Source: Planctomycetota bacterium
GTDB lineage: Bacteria; Planctomycetota; Phycisphaerae; Phycisphaerales; Phycisphaeraceae
Length of the DNA stretch: 64,000 nt
NCBI GenBank assembly: GCA_016350165.1
Contig: CP066225.1
Location: 3,100,001 to 3,164,000, forward strand
Reading direction: 5' to 3'
Position numbers and translations under genes: made by a program. Positions 26,995 through 35,697 of this stretch are shown here, piece after piece. The notes beneath the pieces are model-generated. The model saw only the letters and a program-made list of their open reading frames with translations, had not been told where the DNA came from and did no database searches. Positions within the stretch are counted from its first letter, which is position 1; each line of letters opens with the position of its first letter.

Positions 26995-29382
26995 ATGGCA
27001 GCACAAGAAATTAGTAGACCAAAACGCATTGAACTGATTCTCAGGCAGATTGATTCACTTCCAACACTGCCCGTCATTGCTACACGCTTGCTCACATTGA
27101 CCGCTTCAGACGAAACTCATGCGCGTGAAGTCATTGAACTCGTTCAAGCGGACCCCGCACTGACCGCCAAAGTTCTCTCACTTTGTCGTGCCGCTGATAA
27201 AGGTCTTCGTGAAGATATCCTCACCGTTGATCGCGCGGTCGTCTTACTCGGCTTCAACACAATCCGAAATGCTGTTCTATCGATAAAAGTTATGGAGTTC
27301 TTTCAGTCTAATAGCAGCACCGACAAAAAGCCTGCAAAACCAGCTAAAAATGAACTCAACAATATTGCGGTACATGATGATAGTGATGTCACATCAATTC
27401 TCAGCCGTGAAGAAGTTGATAAAGAAATCACACAAGAACCAGTTGAAGAAACAACATCTGATCAAGAGGAAGAAGGCTTCGATCACACCGGCTTCTGGAT
27501 TCACAGTCTTGCTGTCGGCGTACTTGCCGAGTTAATCGCAAAAAACGTCGCCGATGAACGTAATCTAAGCGCTGATGAGGCATTCGTCTGTGGTCTTCTT
27601 CATGATGTTGGTAAACTTTCGCTCGATCATGTTCTTCCAAAGAGCTATGCGCGTGTCGTCGAACTTGTCGAGATGAATCATGGGAACATCGCTTCCTACG
27701 AACGTCGTATTGTTGGCATTGATCATCACACTGCCGGCAAACGTATGGCAGAGCAGTGGGGGCTTCCTCACAGACTCCAGGATTGCATTTGGCTTCACGG
27801 TTCACCTTACGAAACACTACCCGAACTCCCACATCGCCGTATGGTCGGTCTCGTCAGTCTAGCTGACCTCCTTGTTCGTCAGCAACATCTCGGCTACTCA
27901 GGCAACTACAGCTTCAAACAACAAACTACCGTGCTTGCTGGTAAACTCAATATAAAGCAGCACCACATTGGTAAAGCTATTAATCAGCTTCACGAGCAGC
28001 TTGAACTCCGTGGTAGAGCCCTTGGCATCAACGATAAACCATCTCGTGAACTTCTTCTGCAATCAATTCAGCAGGCTAATCAAGAGTTAGGACGTGTAAA
28101 TTATGCCCTTGAAACAAAGGGTAAAGTCTCTCAGCAACAAACACAAATCCTCGAAGCTATCTCACGCTTTCACAACCGTGCTATGCCAGGACAAGGCGTA
28201 CAGGATGTCGTTGATAGCGTCGTTATGAATGCAAAAGAACTTCTCGGAGCTGGTTTCTATTCAGTTGTTAGCCCTGTACGTCACGATATTAGTGGAAGCC
28301 AAAGCTGGATGGTCAGTCGCTACACTGTTGAAGGTCAGCCAGTCGATGCTCAGTGCGTTGATGTACCTTATGGCGCACCTGACTTACGTGAGCTTGATCT
28401 TTCCGAACCCGTCGGCATGAGTATGATGGGTGTGTTACCTTGGATTCAAGATTTCCTCGTCGGCGCAGAAGATCTGCGTCGTGTGCGTCTCATTCCACTT
28501 CGTTGTGGCTGGGGAACCGTCGGCGTTCTATTGCATGATCGATCTACGCTTCCAAAGTGGGGACTCATAGAAACGCTCGTTGGTACTTGGGGTAGCGCTA
28601 TTGCTGCTGCTGAGCAGCATGATGGCGCTCGTCGTCTTGGCGAAGAACTTGCCGAGTCTAATAGTGCATTAGCCGAAGCTCAGGATAAACTACTTCAGCA
28701 AGAATCGATGGCACGTTTAGGTGAAATGGCCGCCGGTGCCGCTCATGAAATGAACAACCCTCTTGCTGTCATTAGTGGTCGCAGTCAACTACTCGCCATG
28801 ACTTTAGCAAGTGGAACTAAAGAGCAAAAGGCTGCGCAGCGCATCTATATGGAGTCGCATCGCCTTAGCGATCTCATAACTGCGCTGCATCTTTTCGCCG
28901 ATCCGCCAGAGCCAGAATATGTAGAAGCGGATTTGTCACTTTTACTCAATAGTACTGTTAAGAAAGTAAAAACACACTACGGCAAGTGGCAGCAGGACAC
29001 ACCAATCTACCTCAAGATGAGGGAAGATATTCCTCGTCTTCGCTTAGACGTTGAACAAATTCAAGGTGCAGTTTCGGAGCTTCTTCACAACGCTGTGCAG
29101 GCCAAACCTCACGAAGGCGTTGAAATTAAAGTCGAACTCGCCAACGATCAACACGCTGTTCTCGTCAAAGTTAAAGACGATGGAGAAGGCATGGATGATC
29201 GGACCCTTTCTCATGCGAAAGATCCATTCTTCAGCGCCAAAGCTGCAGGCCGCCGTGTAGGTATGGGACTCACCCGAGCTCAGCAGTATATTGAGGGTCA
29301 TAACGGTTGTTTGGAATTGGCAAGCGAGTTGGGTACAGGAACTATCGCAACAATCAGGTTACCACTGGATTCAGCCGCATAG
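26995..29382 (+). CDS. HDOD domain - histidine kinase hybrid sensor
   Basis: A 795-residue cytoplasmic signalling protein with no membrane segment. Residues about 10-300 form an HDOD domain (LPTLPVIATRLL, VQADPALTAKVLSL, then FVCGLLHDVGKLSLD near residue 200), interrupted by an acidic insert at about 105-160. A GAF-like region follows (about residues 370-560). The kinase core starts at MARLGEMAAGAAHEMNNPLA with phosphoacceptor His584. The ATPase domain has N699 in ELLHNAVQAKP, then VKDDGEGMDD and GRRVGMGLTRAQQYI. HDOD domains usually couple to output or c-di-GMP signalling. The receiver genes on either side are natural partners. Confidence 0.88.
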   Translation: MAAQEISRPKRIELILRQIDSLPTLPVIATRLLTLTASDETHAREVIELVQADPALTAKVLSLCRAADKGLREDILTVDRAVVLLGFNTIRNAVLSIKVMEFFQSNSSTDKKPAKPAKNELNNIAVHDDSDVTSILSREEVDKEITQEPVEETTSDQEEEGFDHTGFWIHSLAVGVLAELIAKNVADERNLSADEAFVCGLLHDVGKLSLDHVLPKSYARVVELVEMNHGNIASYERRIVGIDHHTAGKRMAEQWGLPHRLQDCIWLHGSPYETLPELPHRRMVGLVSLADLLVRQQHLGYSGNYSFKQQTTVLAGKLNIKQHHIGKAINQLHEQLELRGRALGINDKPSRELLLQSIQQANQELGRVNYALETKGKVSQQQTQILEAISRFHNRAMPGQGVQDVVDSVVMNAKELLGAGFYSVVSPVRHDISGSQSWMVSRYTVEGQPVDAQCVDVPYGAPDLRELDLSEPVGMSMMGVLPWIQDFLVGAEDLRRVRLIPLRCGWGTVGVLLHDRSTLPKWGLIETLVGTWGSAIAAAEQHDGARRLGEELAESNSALAEAQDKLLQQESMARLGEMAAGAAHEMNNPLAVISGRSQLLAMTLASGTKEQKAAQRIYMESHRLSDLITALHLFADPPEPEYVEADLSLLLNSTVKKVKTHYGKWQQDTPIYLKMREDIPRLRLDVEQIQGAVSELLHNAVQAKPHEGVEIKVELANDQHAVLVKVKDDGEGMDDRTLSHAKDPFFSAKAAGRRVGMGLTRAQQYIEGHNGCLELASELGTGTIATIRLPLDSAA

Positions 29383-29502
29383 CTTGACGATGCTTCTTGC
29401 GGAGGGTCTGCTGAGGTGAATGCTTTATCTGTAAAGCACCACAGTATTGGCCGAAGTTTCATTCATCGTGAACAAATCTTGAGGCTCGTTCACAACGAAT
29501 GA

Positions 29503-30741
29503 TTGGTAAATACTAAATCAGATAATTCATCAGTACAGCAGATTGCAACGGATTGGATTCAGGAGAAAGTTGTGACTCATCAGGCAAAGACGGCTAAGGC
29601 TCGCGGTACAAAAATACGTAGTGAGAAAAAGGTTGTTAACCTACTTCTGGTTGACCCCGACCATTCACTCGTTCAAGCGATCAGCCAATTTGAAGATCAG
29701 CGCATTGCAGTCAAGACTAAGCATGTCTCTTCACTAACAGAAGCAAGACAATTAGTGCTCTGTGGCCAGTACGATCTGGCAATCGTAGAACTCAATCTGC
29801 CAGATGGTTCAGGCATTGATTTCATCGAAGAGCTAAATCGTGATAAGCATGCAATACAATCTGCACTGGTCGCAAAAGACCCAACTGTAGATCAAGTCAT
29901 CACCAGCATGCGAATCGGCATCACCGATATTCTCAAACGTCCGCTCGACGATAAAGATATCAATCGATGTATGCAGGCAATGCTCGCAAAACAATCAAAA
30001 CATCAAGATCATACTGGGCGTGTTGAGCGTTTACGCCGATTGTGCAAGAAATTGAATCAGGCAAGACAAGACGTATCACAGCAAGTCGATGTACTTTGCA
30101 ATGATCTTGTCATGGCCTATCAAGAACTCGCCTGCCAAATGCAGCAAGTCGTTCAGACTAGCGAGTACAGCGCAATCATTCGTGACGAACTCGATCTCGA
30201 AGTACTCCTTCGTACCACACTCGAGCATGTCATCGAAAAAGTTGGTCCAACCAACGCCGCTATCTTCCTGCCAAGTGCAGTCGATGAATACAGTCTCGGC
30301 GGATACGTCAACTACGACTGTACCGCCGATAGCGCAGACATGCTTCTGCAGCATCTCGCTGACGTTGTCGCTCCCAAAGTCGCGACACGTGAAGATCTCT
30401 TGCACATCACTGATAACGATACACTGAACTACTGGATCGGTGATGATGCCGCCTATCTTGCGGATAGTCACGTCGTTGCAGTTCCATGTCGTGATGAGCA
30501 CGGCGAAACACTCGCTGTCTTTATCCTCTTCCGCGATTGCAACGAACCATTCGAAGATGCAAGTGTCGAAGCATCCAATGCCATTGGCCCGCTACTCGCC
30601 GAAGCGCTTGCAAGAGTTATCCGTGTTCATCATCGTTCAGCTCCTGAAGGCGAAGACTGGGGCGGCGAAAATGATGACTACGAAGATTGGGACATTGATC
30701 TCGGCTTCAGCGATGACCGCGATTTCGATGATGAAGAATAA
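29503..30741 (+). CDS. Pseudo-receiver (Glu at phosphosite) - GAF domain protein
   Basis: A 412-residue protein. Residues about 45-160 form a receiver fold: VNLLLVDPDHSL, LAIVELNLPDGSGIDF, ILKRPLDDKD. The phosphoacceptor position, Asp in the family, is Glu96 here, and the usual Thr/Ser after strand 4 is not evident (SALVAKDP), so it is likely not phosphorylated and may mimic the active state. A coiled-coil linker (about 165-215) and a GAF-like domain (about 225-385) follow, then an acidic tail. The start is a TTG at 29503; no better in-frame ATG precedes the domain. Likely cotranscribed with the HDOD kinase 120 bp upstream. Confidence 0.75.
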   Translation: MVNTKSDNSSVQQIATDWIQEKVVTHQAKTAKARGTKIRSEKKVVNLLLVDPDHSLVQAISQFEDQRIAVKTKHVSSLTEARQLVLCGQYDLAIVELNLPDGSGIDFIEELNRDKHAIQSALVAKDPTVDQVITSMRIGITDILKRPLDDKDINRCMQAMLAKQSKHQDHTGRVERLRRLCKKLNQARQDVSQQVDVLCNDLVMAYQELACQMQQVVQTSEYSAIIRDELDLEVLLRTTLEHVIEKVGPTNAAIFLPSAVDEYSLGGYVNYDCTADSADMLLQHLADVVAPKVATREDLLHITDNDTLNYWIGDDAAYLADSHVVAVPCRDEHGETLAVFILFRDCNEPFEDASVEASNAIGPLLAEALARVIRVHHRSAPEGEDWGGENDDYEDWDIDLGFSDDRDFDDEE

Positions 30742-30780
30742 AAGAACAACAGATTAAATCTGACAAGATTCAAGCCATGG

Positions 30781-30807
30781 AAGCCGATTTCTAAACGATC
30801 GGCTTTT
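30781..30807 (+). terminator. Intrinsic terminator after pseudo-receiver gene
   Basis: An 8-bp stem, AAGCCGAT (30781-30788) with ATCGGCTT (30798-30805), 9-nt loop, then TTTT. It ends the HDOD-kinase unit. Confidence 0.8.
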
Positions 30808-31010
30808 CTCATGCGCCAACAATCAATAACACATAACCACATCACTAAATCATCTACTCACATTCTTTCCACCTAGGGACATTGTTTATTGTGAACACTA
30901 CCTACGATCATTAGCATTTTGTTAGTAGTATTTTCGATACCTCATTCATATCTATATTTGCTTCTTACGTATATAGATAGTTTCGAATCATCGATTAGAG
31001 GGGTCACGGG

Positions 31011-31946
31011 ATGAATCATGTCAATTTGTTTCGCGCCTGTATTGCCGAGTGTATCGGCACATTCATCTTGGTTTTCTTTGGCATCGGTGCAGTGCATGCA
31101 GCTGTTCTCACTGAAGCTCAATCAGGACTCTGGCAAGTTGCTGTCGTTTGGGGGATCGCAATTGCAATTGCGATCTATGCTGTTGGTGCAATTTCGGGCG
31201 CGCACATCAATCCCGCAATCACGATCGCATTCACGATATTTAAAAAGTTTCCAATCAAACGCGTACCTGTGTATATCGCATCACAACTGATCGGCGCCTT
31301 TGCAGGTGCGCTGGTTCTATATGCTTTGTTTAAGAACTTCATAAAAAACTTTGAAGCGAACAACAGCATCATGCGAGGCGGTACAGGCAGTGAACTTTCA
31401 GCCATGATTTATGGCGAGTACTTTCCAAACCCCGCAATCGCGAAGGCATTGAACTGGTCAAGCGGAATCATCAGTCATGAACAAGCGATGTTGGCTGAGG
31501 GAATTGGGACTGCGTTTTTAGCGTTTTTTGTGTTTGCTTTGACTGATCGGCGCAATGGAGGAGGCCCCGGGAATAGATTGCAGCCGGTCCTAATTGGATT
31601 GAGTGTGTCGATCATTATTTCGATCGTCGCGCCGCTCACGCAGGCAGGTTTGAATCCCGCACGTGATTTTGGCCCTCGCTTTTTCGCGTGGTTAATGGGA
31701 TGGGGCAGCATCGCAATACCCGGGCCGCGTAACGGTTTCTTTACCGTCTACATCCTTGCACCAATCCTCGGCGCTTTGTGCGGGGGTGGCTTATATAAAT
31801 TTGTACTTAGTAAAGCATTAACCCAAGAAAGTGATGTCGGATTAGTTAACGAATTAGAAGACGAACTTGTCGTTGCAGAGACAATTGGAGCATCCAGTGA
31901 ACGAAGCAAAAATGATCATGGTCGGTGGATTCCTCGGGGCGGGTAA
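31011..31946 (+). CDS. Aquaglyceroporin (MIP family)
   Basis: A 311-residue inner-membrane channel with six hydrophobic helices and both half-helix motifs: GAHINPAITIAF (first NPA, about residue 68) and GLNPARDFGPR (second NPA). The Asp after NPAR is the mark of GlpF-type glycerol facilitators rather than water-only aquaporins, and the long extracellular loop before NPA-2 also fits. A 40-residue polar C-terminal tail overlaps the start of the next gene by 50 bp. No glycerol kinase gene is nearby. The gene starts 19 nt after CGATTAG, with AGGGG about 9 nt upstream of the ATG. Confidence 0.9.
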   Translation: MNHVNLFRACIAECIGTFILVFFGIGAVHAAVLTEAQSGLWQVAVVWGIAIAIAIYAVGAISGAHINPAITIAFTIFKKFPIKRVPVYIASQLIGAFAGALVLYALFKNFIKNFEANNSIMRGGTGSELSAMIYGEYFPNPAIAKALNWSSGIISHEQAMLAEGIGTAFLAFFVFALTDRRNGGGPGNRLQPVLIGLSVSIIISIVAPLTQAGLNPARDFGPRFFAWLMGWGSIAIPGPRNGFFTVYILAPILGALCGGGLYKFVLSKALTQESDVGLVNELEDELVVAETIGASSERSKNDHGRWIPRGG

Positions 31947-33015
31947 GACGACATTACTTTGGCGGGTCGCGAAATTACTCGCTGGGCAGGGGAAGCACGT
32001 CGGACTGATTACCAATGATCAAGCGCCCGATCTTGTTGATACGGGGTTGCTGCTAAGGCAGGGGGTACCAGTGCAGGAAGTGGCGGGTAGTTGTTTTTGC
32101 TGCAACTTTGAAGGGCTGATTGGTGCTGCGGATCGACTTCGTGAAGGGAGTAAAGCGGATTATCTGATTGCGGAGCCGGTGGGAAGCTGTGCTGATTTGT
32201 CAGCGACATTGCTGCAGCCGATTAAAGATAAGTATCGTTCAGATATGACATTAGCGCCGCTGAGTGTGTTGATTGATCCGTTTCGATTAAGAGAAGTGCT
32301 TTCGGGTAAGCCGAGTATGAATGGTTTGCATGAGAGTGCTGCGTACATCGTGCGTAAGCAGATGGAGGAAGCGGATGTGATCGTGCTGAATAAACGTGAT
32401 CTGCTCAGCGAGATGGATGAAAAGGTGATGTACGGGTTGATTGAGGCGTACTATCCAGATGTGCAAGTTTTTAGTATTTCAGCACTTACCGGCGAGGGAG
32501 TGGATGAGTGGCTTGAGATGGTTATGAATGCTGATGAATCGGGCTTGCGCGTTGTGGATGTCGATTACGATCGATATGCAGAGGGTGAGGCTGTGTTGGG
32601 TTGGTTGAATGCTGCGATCTCACTGAGCGGCGATCGAGGCGTGGTGGATTGGCAGGGTTTTACTGGAGAATTGATGGAGGGGTTGCGCGAAGCGTTTGCG
32701 AGAAATGATTCGGAAGTCGGGCATGTGAAAGTACTTATCGGGAATCAGAATCAGGAGATCGTGGCAAATCTAACGCGGACGGGGGGTGAGGTGACGATGC
32801 GGGGGAAAGCGACGGGTGATGCTGCGGAGATGATTTTGAATGCGCGAGTGGAGATGCGGCCGAGCGAGTTGGAGGAGATTGTAAGGGATGTATTGGAAGA
32901 GGTTTGCCTTGAACGTCGGGTGGATGTGGAGATTGGCCAATTGCAGAGTTTGAGTCCGGGTAGGCCGGAGCCGACGCATCGGTATGACTCGGTGATTGAT
33001 ACAGCGGCTAAATAG
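31897..33015 (+). CDS. COG0523 (CobW/P47K family) G3E GTPase, putative metallochaperone
   Basis: A 372-residue GTPase of the G3E family that delivers or regulates metals (Zn, Co or others). Start at GTG 31897, with GGAG about 7 nt upstream; ATG 31912 is the alternative. Motifs: GGFLGAGKTTLLWR (Walker A), the CxCC metal motif in GSCFCCNFEGLIGA, a Walker B-like region near ADYLIAEPVG, and VLNKRDLL (NKxD guanine specificity). The C-terminal domain is typical in size but lacks an obvious His-rich tail. It overlaps the aquaglyceroporin gene by 50 bp in another frame, which suggests translational coupling. Metal identity unknown. Confidence 0.85.
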   Translation: MNEAKMIMVGGFLGAGKTTLLWRVAKLLAGQGKHVGLITNDQAPDLVDTGLLLRQGVPVQEVAGSCFCCNFEGLIGAADRLREGSKADYLIAEPVGSCADLSATLLQPIKDKYRSDMTLAPLSVLIDPFRLREVLSGKPSMNGLHESAAYIVRKQMEEADVIVLNKRDLLSEMDEKVMYGLIEAYYPDVQVFSISALTGEGVDEWLEMVMNADESGLRVVDVDYDRYAEGEAVLGWLNAAISLSGDRGVVDWQGFTGELMEGLREAFARNDSEVGHVKVLIGNQNQEIVANLTRTGGEVTMRGKATGDAAEMILNARVEMRPSELEEIVRDVLEEVCLERRVDVEIGQLQSLSPGRPEPTHRYDSVIDTAAK

Positions 33016-33049
33016 ATGCATGTGAAGGGTTTTGGTTAAATCGTGTGCG

Positions 33050-33415
33050 GAGTGGGTGTGGATCAAGTTATTTATTTGTGCGCGCATTTAGGTTGATGTG
33101 CTGCTGCTTTCGTGTGCGCGTTTATGCTAACCGTTGATTAGGCGGCGCATGTTTGGATTGGCTTGTGAACAGAATTTGAAAATGATTAAAGCGCGCACAA
33201 AAGCGACGTTCGTGCGCGCATATGGTGGTAAGTTGTTGTGGTTGAGGAAGTAAGTTCAAAAGTTATAGATGGGGAGAAAATGGCTAGGAATGGCTGAGAA
33301 TGGGTTAAAACGGCTTGAGAATGGCGCGTTTTGGCTATGAAAATGAGTTATACAGTGGTTATGCACAACGAAATTTGCGCGCGGGTGCCGATTTCAAGTT
33401 TTTTTCGTGCGCACA
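33050..33415. repeat. Intergenic repeat region B (GTGCGCG sites and AAATGGC array)
   Basis: GTGCGCG-like sites in both orientations at about 33078, 33111, 33191, 33211, 33376 and 33405, and a degenerate array of AAATGGCT-like words at 33272-33340 (AAAATGGCTAGGAATGGCTG and related). The same combination occurs in region A at 9321-9870, including CGTGCGC sites on both sides of the ATGGC array and a GATTAGGC word. Confidence 0.6.
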
Positions 33416-33567
33416 AAAGCGGTGTGAGGGGGTGTGGCAGGCCCTGATCTTGAAAAATTGGTTTGTTTGGCATTTAGAGGAAGCTAATGTTGACGTGATA
33501 AATTGATTTTATTAAACTAATAGAAATTGAGAATCAATCTCAATAATAATTTTAAAATATCACTTCA

Positions 33568-33655
33568 GGAAGCTCGGAAGCTCGGAAGCTCGGAAGCTCG
33601 GAAGCTCGGAAGCTCGGAAGCTCGGAAGCTCGGAAGCTCGGAAGCTCGGAAGCTC
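33568..33655. repeat. Simple tandem repeat, 11 x GGAAGCTC
   Basis: Eleven perfect head-to-tail copies of the 8-bp unit GGAAGCTC, followed by a partial GGA. It lies in non-coding DNA. The unit length is not a multiple of three, so copy-number change would shift any frame through it. Perfect identity suggests recent expansion by slippage. Confidence 0.95.
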
Positions 33656-34005
33656 GGATGACTGAAGTTGGATGAAGTGATTATTGAAATTGGCGAATAA
33701 AAATTAGAGCAGGTACTGACTTTCCTTCCACTCCCTTTATGTCAGTGCTGCTGAAATGGAATGCGTCTTGCTGTGGCTGTGATTAGGAACATGGTTTTGG
33801 TAGATGCATTGAACTGAAACGTTTTTGCAACGATGACGTTGCAGCGTTTGATTAGGTGAGAATAGCTACTTTTCTATTAATCTAATCAAGTGTTAGGCGT
33901 ATTGGTTTTTGTTTTGGCAGCGTTGGCGAAATGGTCGGACCTGCGGATTGGCCTTGTGTTGGCTGATCATGTCTACATAACCTCGTTTCTGGAAGGAGAA
34001 ACGAC

Positions 34006-34719
34006 ATGTTCTTTTTTGGTAAAGCTGCAAGTGTCTTTGCAGGTGCGGCTGTGCTGGCGGTAGCTGGTGTGGCGTCGGCGACTCCGGTAAATTTTGTGAA
34101 TCCTGACGGGTGGTCGGTAGGCGATATTGGATCGACTTATCAGGCTTGGGATGTGTTTACATCAACGTTGGGTAATGTGCCTGATGTTGGGTATGACAAT
34201 GGTGGTAGTTCGGTTGTGCCGAGTGGTGTGGGGGTGAGTGGGCCTTATGTTGCGAGCTCGGGGAATTTTTATGGTCTGTTTGGTGATTTTGGAGTAACGG
34301 CTGATGTTGTTAATGCTACTGATTCAAGTGGTAGTGGGACGCATATTGTGGTGCAGTTGGCGTCGACGATGACGGCGGATGATGTTCAAGTGTTGGATGA
34401 TCAGGGTGGTGTTATTGCGGGGGTTAGTGAATTGCGTGCGGATAGTTTAGGGCAGGTGTTTTTGTATAACATGACGCCTCCGGGGAGTACGACGCCTGTA
34501 CCGATTTACAGCTATGAAGAAATTTATGAATTCTATGTTCCGAACTATACGGGGGATTTTCAGATCGTCGCATCGTATGGTGCTCACAGTAGTTTTGATG
34601 GGTTGCGCATCGACAGCTATCTATCGGATAGCGCGATGGCGGTGACGGCGATTCCTGAGCCTGCGGCCTTCTCGCTGATATTGTTGGGGTCAATGATGCT
34701 ATTGAAGCGTAAGAAGTAA
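34006..34719 (+). CDS. PEP-CTERM sorting domain protein
   Basis: A 237-residue exported protein with AAGGAG 8 nt before the ATG. Signal peptide at about residues 1-25 (AGVASATPV cleavage), a Gly/Ser/Asp/Val-rich beta domain, then the C-terminal IPEPAAFSLILLGSMMLLKRKK: PEP motif, hydrophobic helix, basic tail. Not closely similar to the two PEP-CTERM proteins at 18-20 kb apart from the sorting signal. It is followed by a terminator and a prepilin-like gene. No exosortase gene is in the window. Function unknown. Confidence 0.88.
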   Translation: MFFFGKAASVFAGAAVLAVAGVASATPVNFVNPDGWSVGDIGSTYQAWDVFTSTLGNVPDVGYDNGGSSVVPSGVGVSGPYVASSGNFYGLFGDFGVTADVVNATDSSGSGTHIVVQLASTMTADDVQVLDDQGGVIAGVSELRADSLGQVFLYNMTPPGSTTPVPIYSYEEIYEFYVPNYTGDFQIVASYGAHSSFDGLRIDSYLSDSAMAVTAIPEPAAFSLILLGSMMLLKRKK

Positions 34720-34730
34720 ATTAAGGGAGT

Positions 34731-34767
34731 GGAAGGGGCGGCTGCGTATGTGGCCGCCTCTCCTTTT
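34731..34767 (+). terminator. Intrinsic terminator after PEP-CTERM gene
   Basis: A stem of GGCGGC (34737-34742) with GCCGCC (34753-34758), extended by G-U, G-C and A-T pairs and, past a bulged A, two G-C pairs, then TTTT at 34764-34767. It lies inside a possible upstream extension of the prepilin gene and argues against that extension. Confidence 0.7.
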
Positions 34768-34791
34768 AAACGCTTTGGATGGGTTATCGTC

Positions 34792-35652
34792 ATGAAAAAG
34801 CGAAGCGACGCATTTACCTTGATTGAGTTATTAGTTGTAATCAGCATTATATCATTGTTGATAGGACTTATTCTGCCTGCGTTGGGTAAAGCGCGTTTGC
34901 AAGCGATGTCAATACGCAATCGTAGCAATTTGCGTCAGGTGATGATTGCGTGGGAGATGTATTCGAATGAATACGACGGTGAGCTGTTGTATGGGTATAC
35001 GCCTCCGACGTTGGGTGGAAAGACTTTTGAGTTGCGTATGGATGGCCATGTATTGAGTTATCCGGTGACAGCGAGGTATGCATGGCGGTTGTCGCCTTAC
35101 TTTGGTGATATTTGGGAGGTGATGTATGACCACACGACGTTGCCTGATGTGCCGAGGGCTAGTGATAGTGGGAGTGATGCGTTTATGAAGGCGTATGCGA
35201 TTAGTGTGACGACGGGGTTTGCGCCGAATTCGGTTTTTGTGGGCGGGCATCATTCAGTGGCATTTTATAGGGGTTTTATGACATCGGGTGTGACGTATGA
35301 GTTGAATGTTGGTGAGCATGTTTTGTTTAAGCAGTCGGAGGTTAGGCGGCCATCGGGATTGATTGGTTTTACGGAGGTGCAGCAAGTGATCAATGGAGAT
35401 GTTGTGGAGGAGAATGGTTTCTATTGGTCGACGCCTCCGGTTGCGAATGGTCGGAAGTGGGAGGTGCGCGGTGGTGAAATAGTTGTGTCTAATCAAGGGA
35501 TAGGGATGGGTTTACCAAAGGGGCGTTATGGAGATGTGACAAGTTGTGGTTTTTTAGATGGGCATGTTGAGGGCTTGAGGGCGGAGGAGTTAGATGATAT
35601 GCGTTTGTGGTATCAAGGAGCGGATAGTGTGGGTGATGATTTTATAGATTGA
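34792..35652 (+). CDS. Prepilin-type N-terminal domain protein (type II pseudopilin-like)
   Basis: A 286-residue protein. The N-terminus has the prepilin peptidase signature: short basic leader, then AFTLIELLVVISIISLL (Phe+1 and Glu+5 in FTLIE) and a long hydrophobic helix. A large beta-rich domain follows, and near the end is SCGFLDGHVEGL, like the H-X9-DG / DGHV tail of planctomycete pseudopilin-like proteins. Start set at ATG 34792 because the longer frame would run through a terminator hairpin. Such proteins are numerous in planctomycetes and often lie next to PEP-CTERM genes; the role is uncertain. Confidence 0.82.
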   Translation: MKKRSDAFTLIELLVVISIISLLIGLILPALGKARLQAMSIRNRSNLRQVMIAWEMYSNEYDGELLYGYTPPTLGGKTFELRMDGHVLSYPVTARYAWRLSPYFGDIWEVMYDHTTLPDVPRASDSGSDAFMKAYAISVTTGFAPNSVFVGGHHSVAFYRGFMTSGVTYELNVGEHVLFKQSEVRRPSGLIGFTEVQQVINGDVVEENGFYWSTPPVANGRKWEVRGGEIVVSNQGIGMGLPKGRYGDVTSCGFLDGHVEGLRAEELDDMRLWYQGADSVGDDFID

Positions 35653-35697
35653 GTTGTTTGATTCACGAATAGAAATGGACATAAAAATAAGGAGAAA

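Larger units (their letters stand above)
33016..34005. other. Long non-coding region with repeats
   Basis: A 990-bp gap after the COG0523 gene. It contains repeat region B (33050-33415) and an 11-copy 8-bp array (33568-33655), listed separately, then AT-rich DNA up to the PEP-CTERM gene, whose AAGGAG ribosome site is at about 33992-33997. No plausible protein or tRNA was seen. Confidence 0.55.

Noticed and set aside
34729-34791. N-terminal extension of the prepilin-like gene
   Set aside because: The extension runs through an intrinsic terminator hairpin and precedes a standard prepilin leader, so ATG 34792 is preferred.
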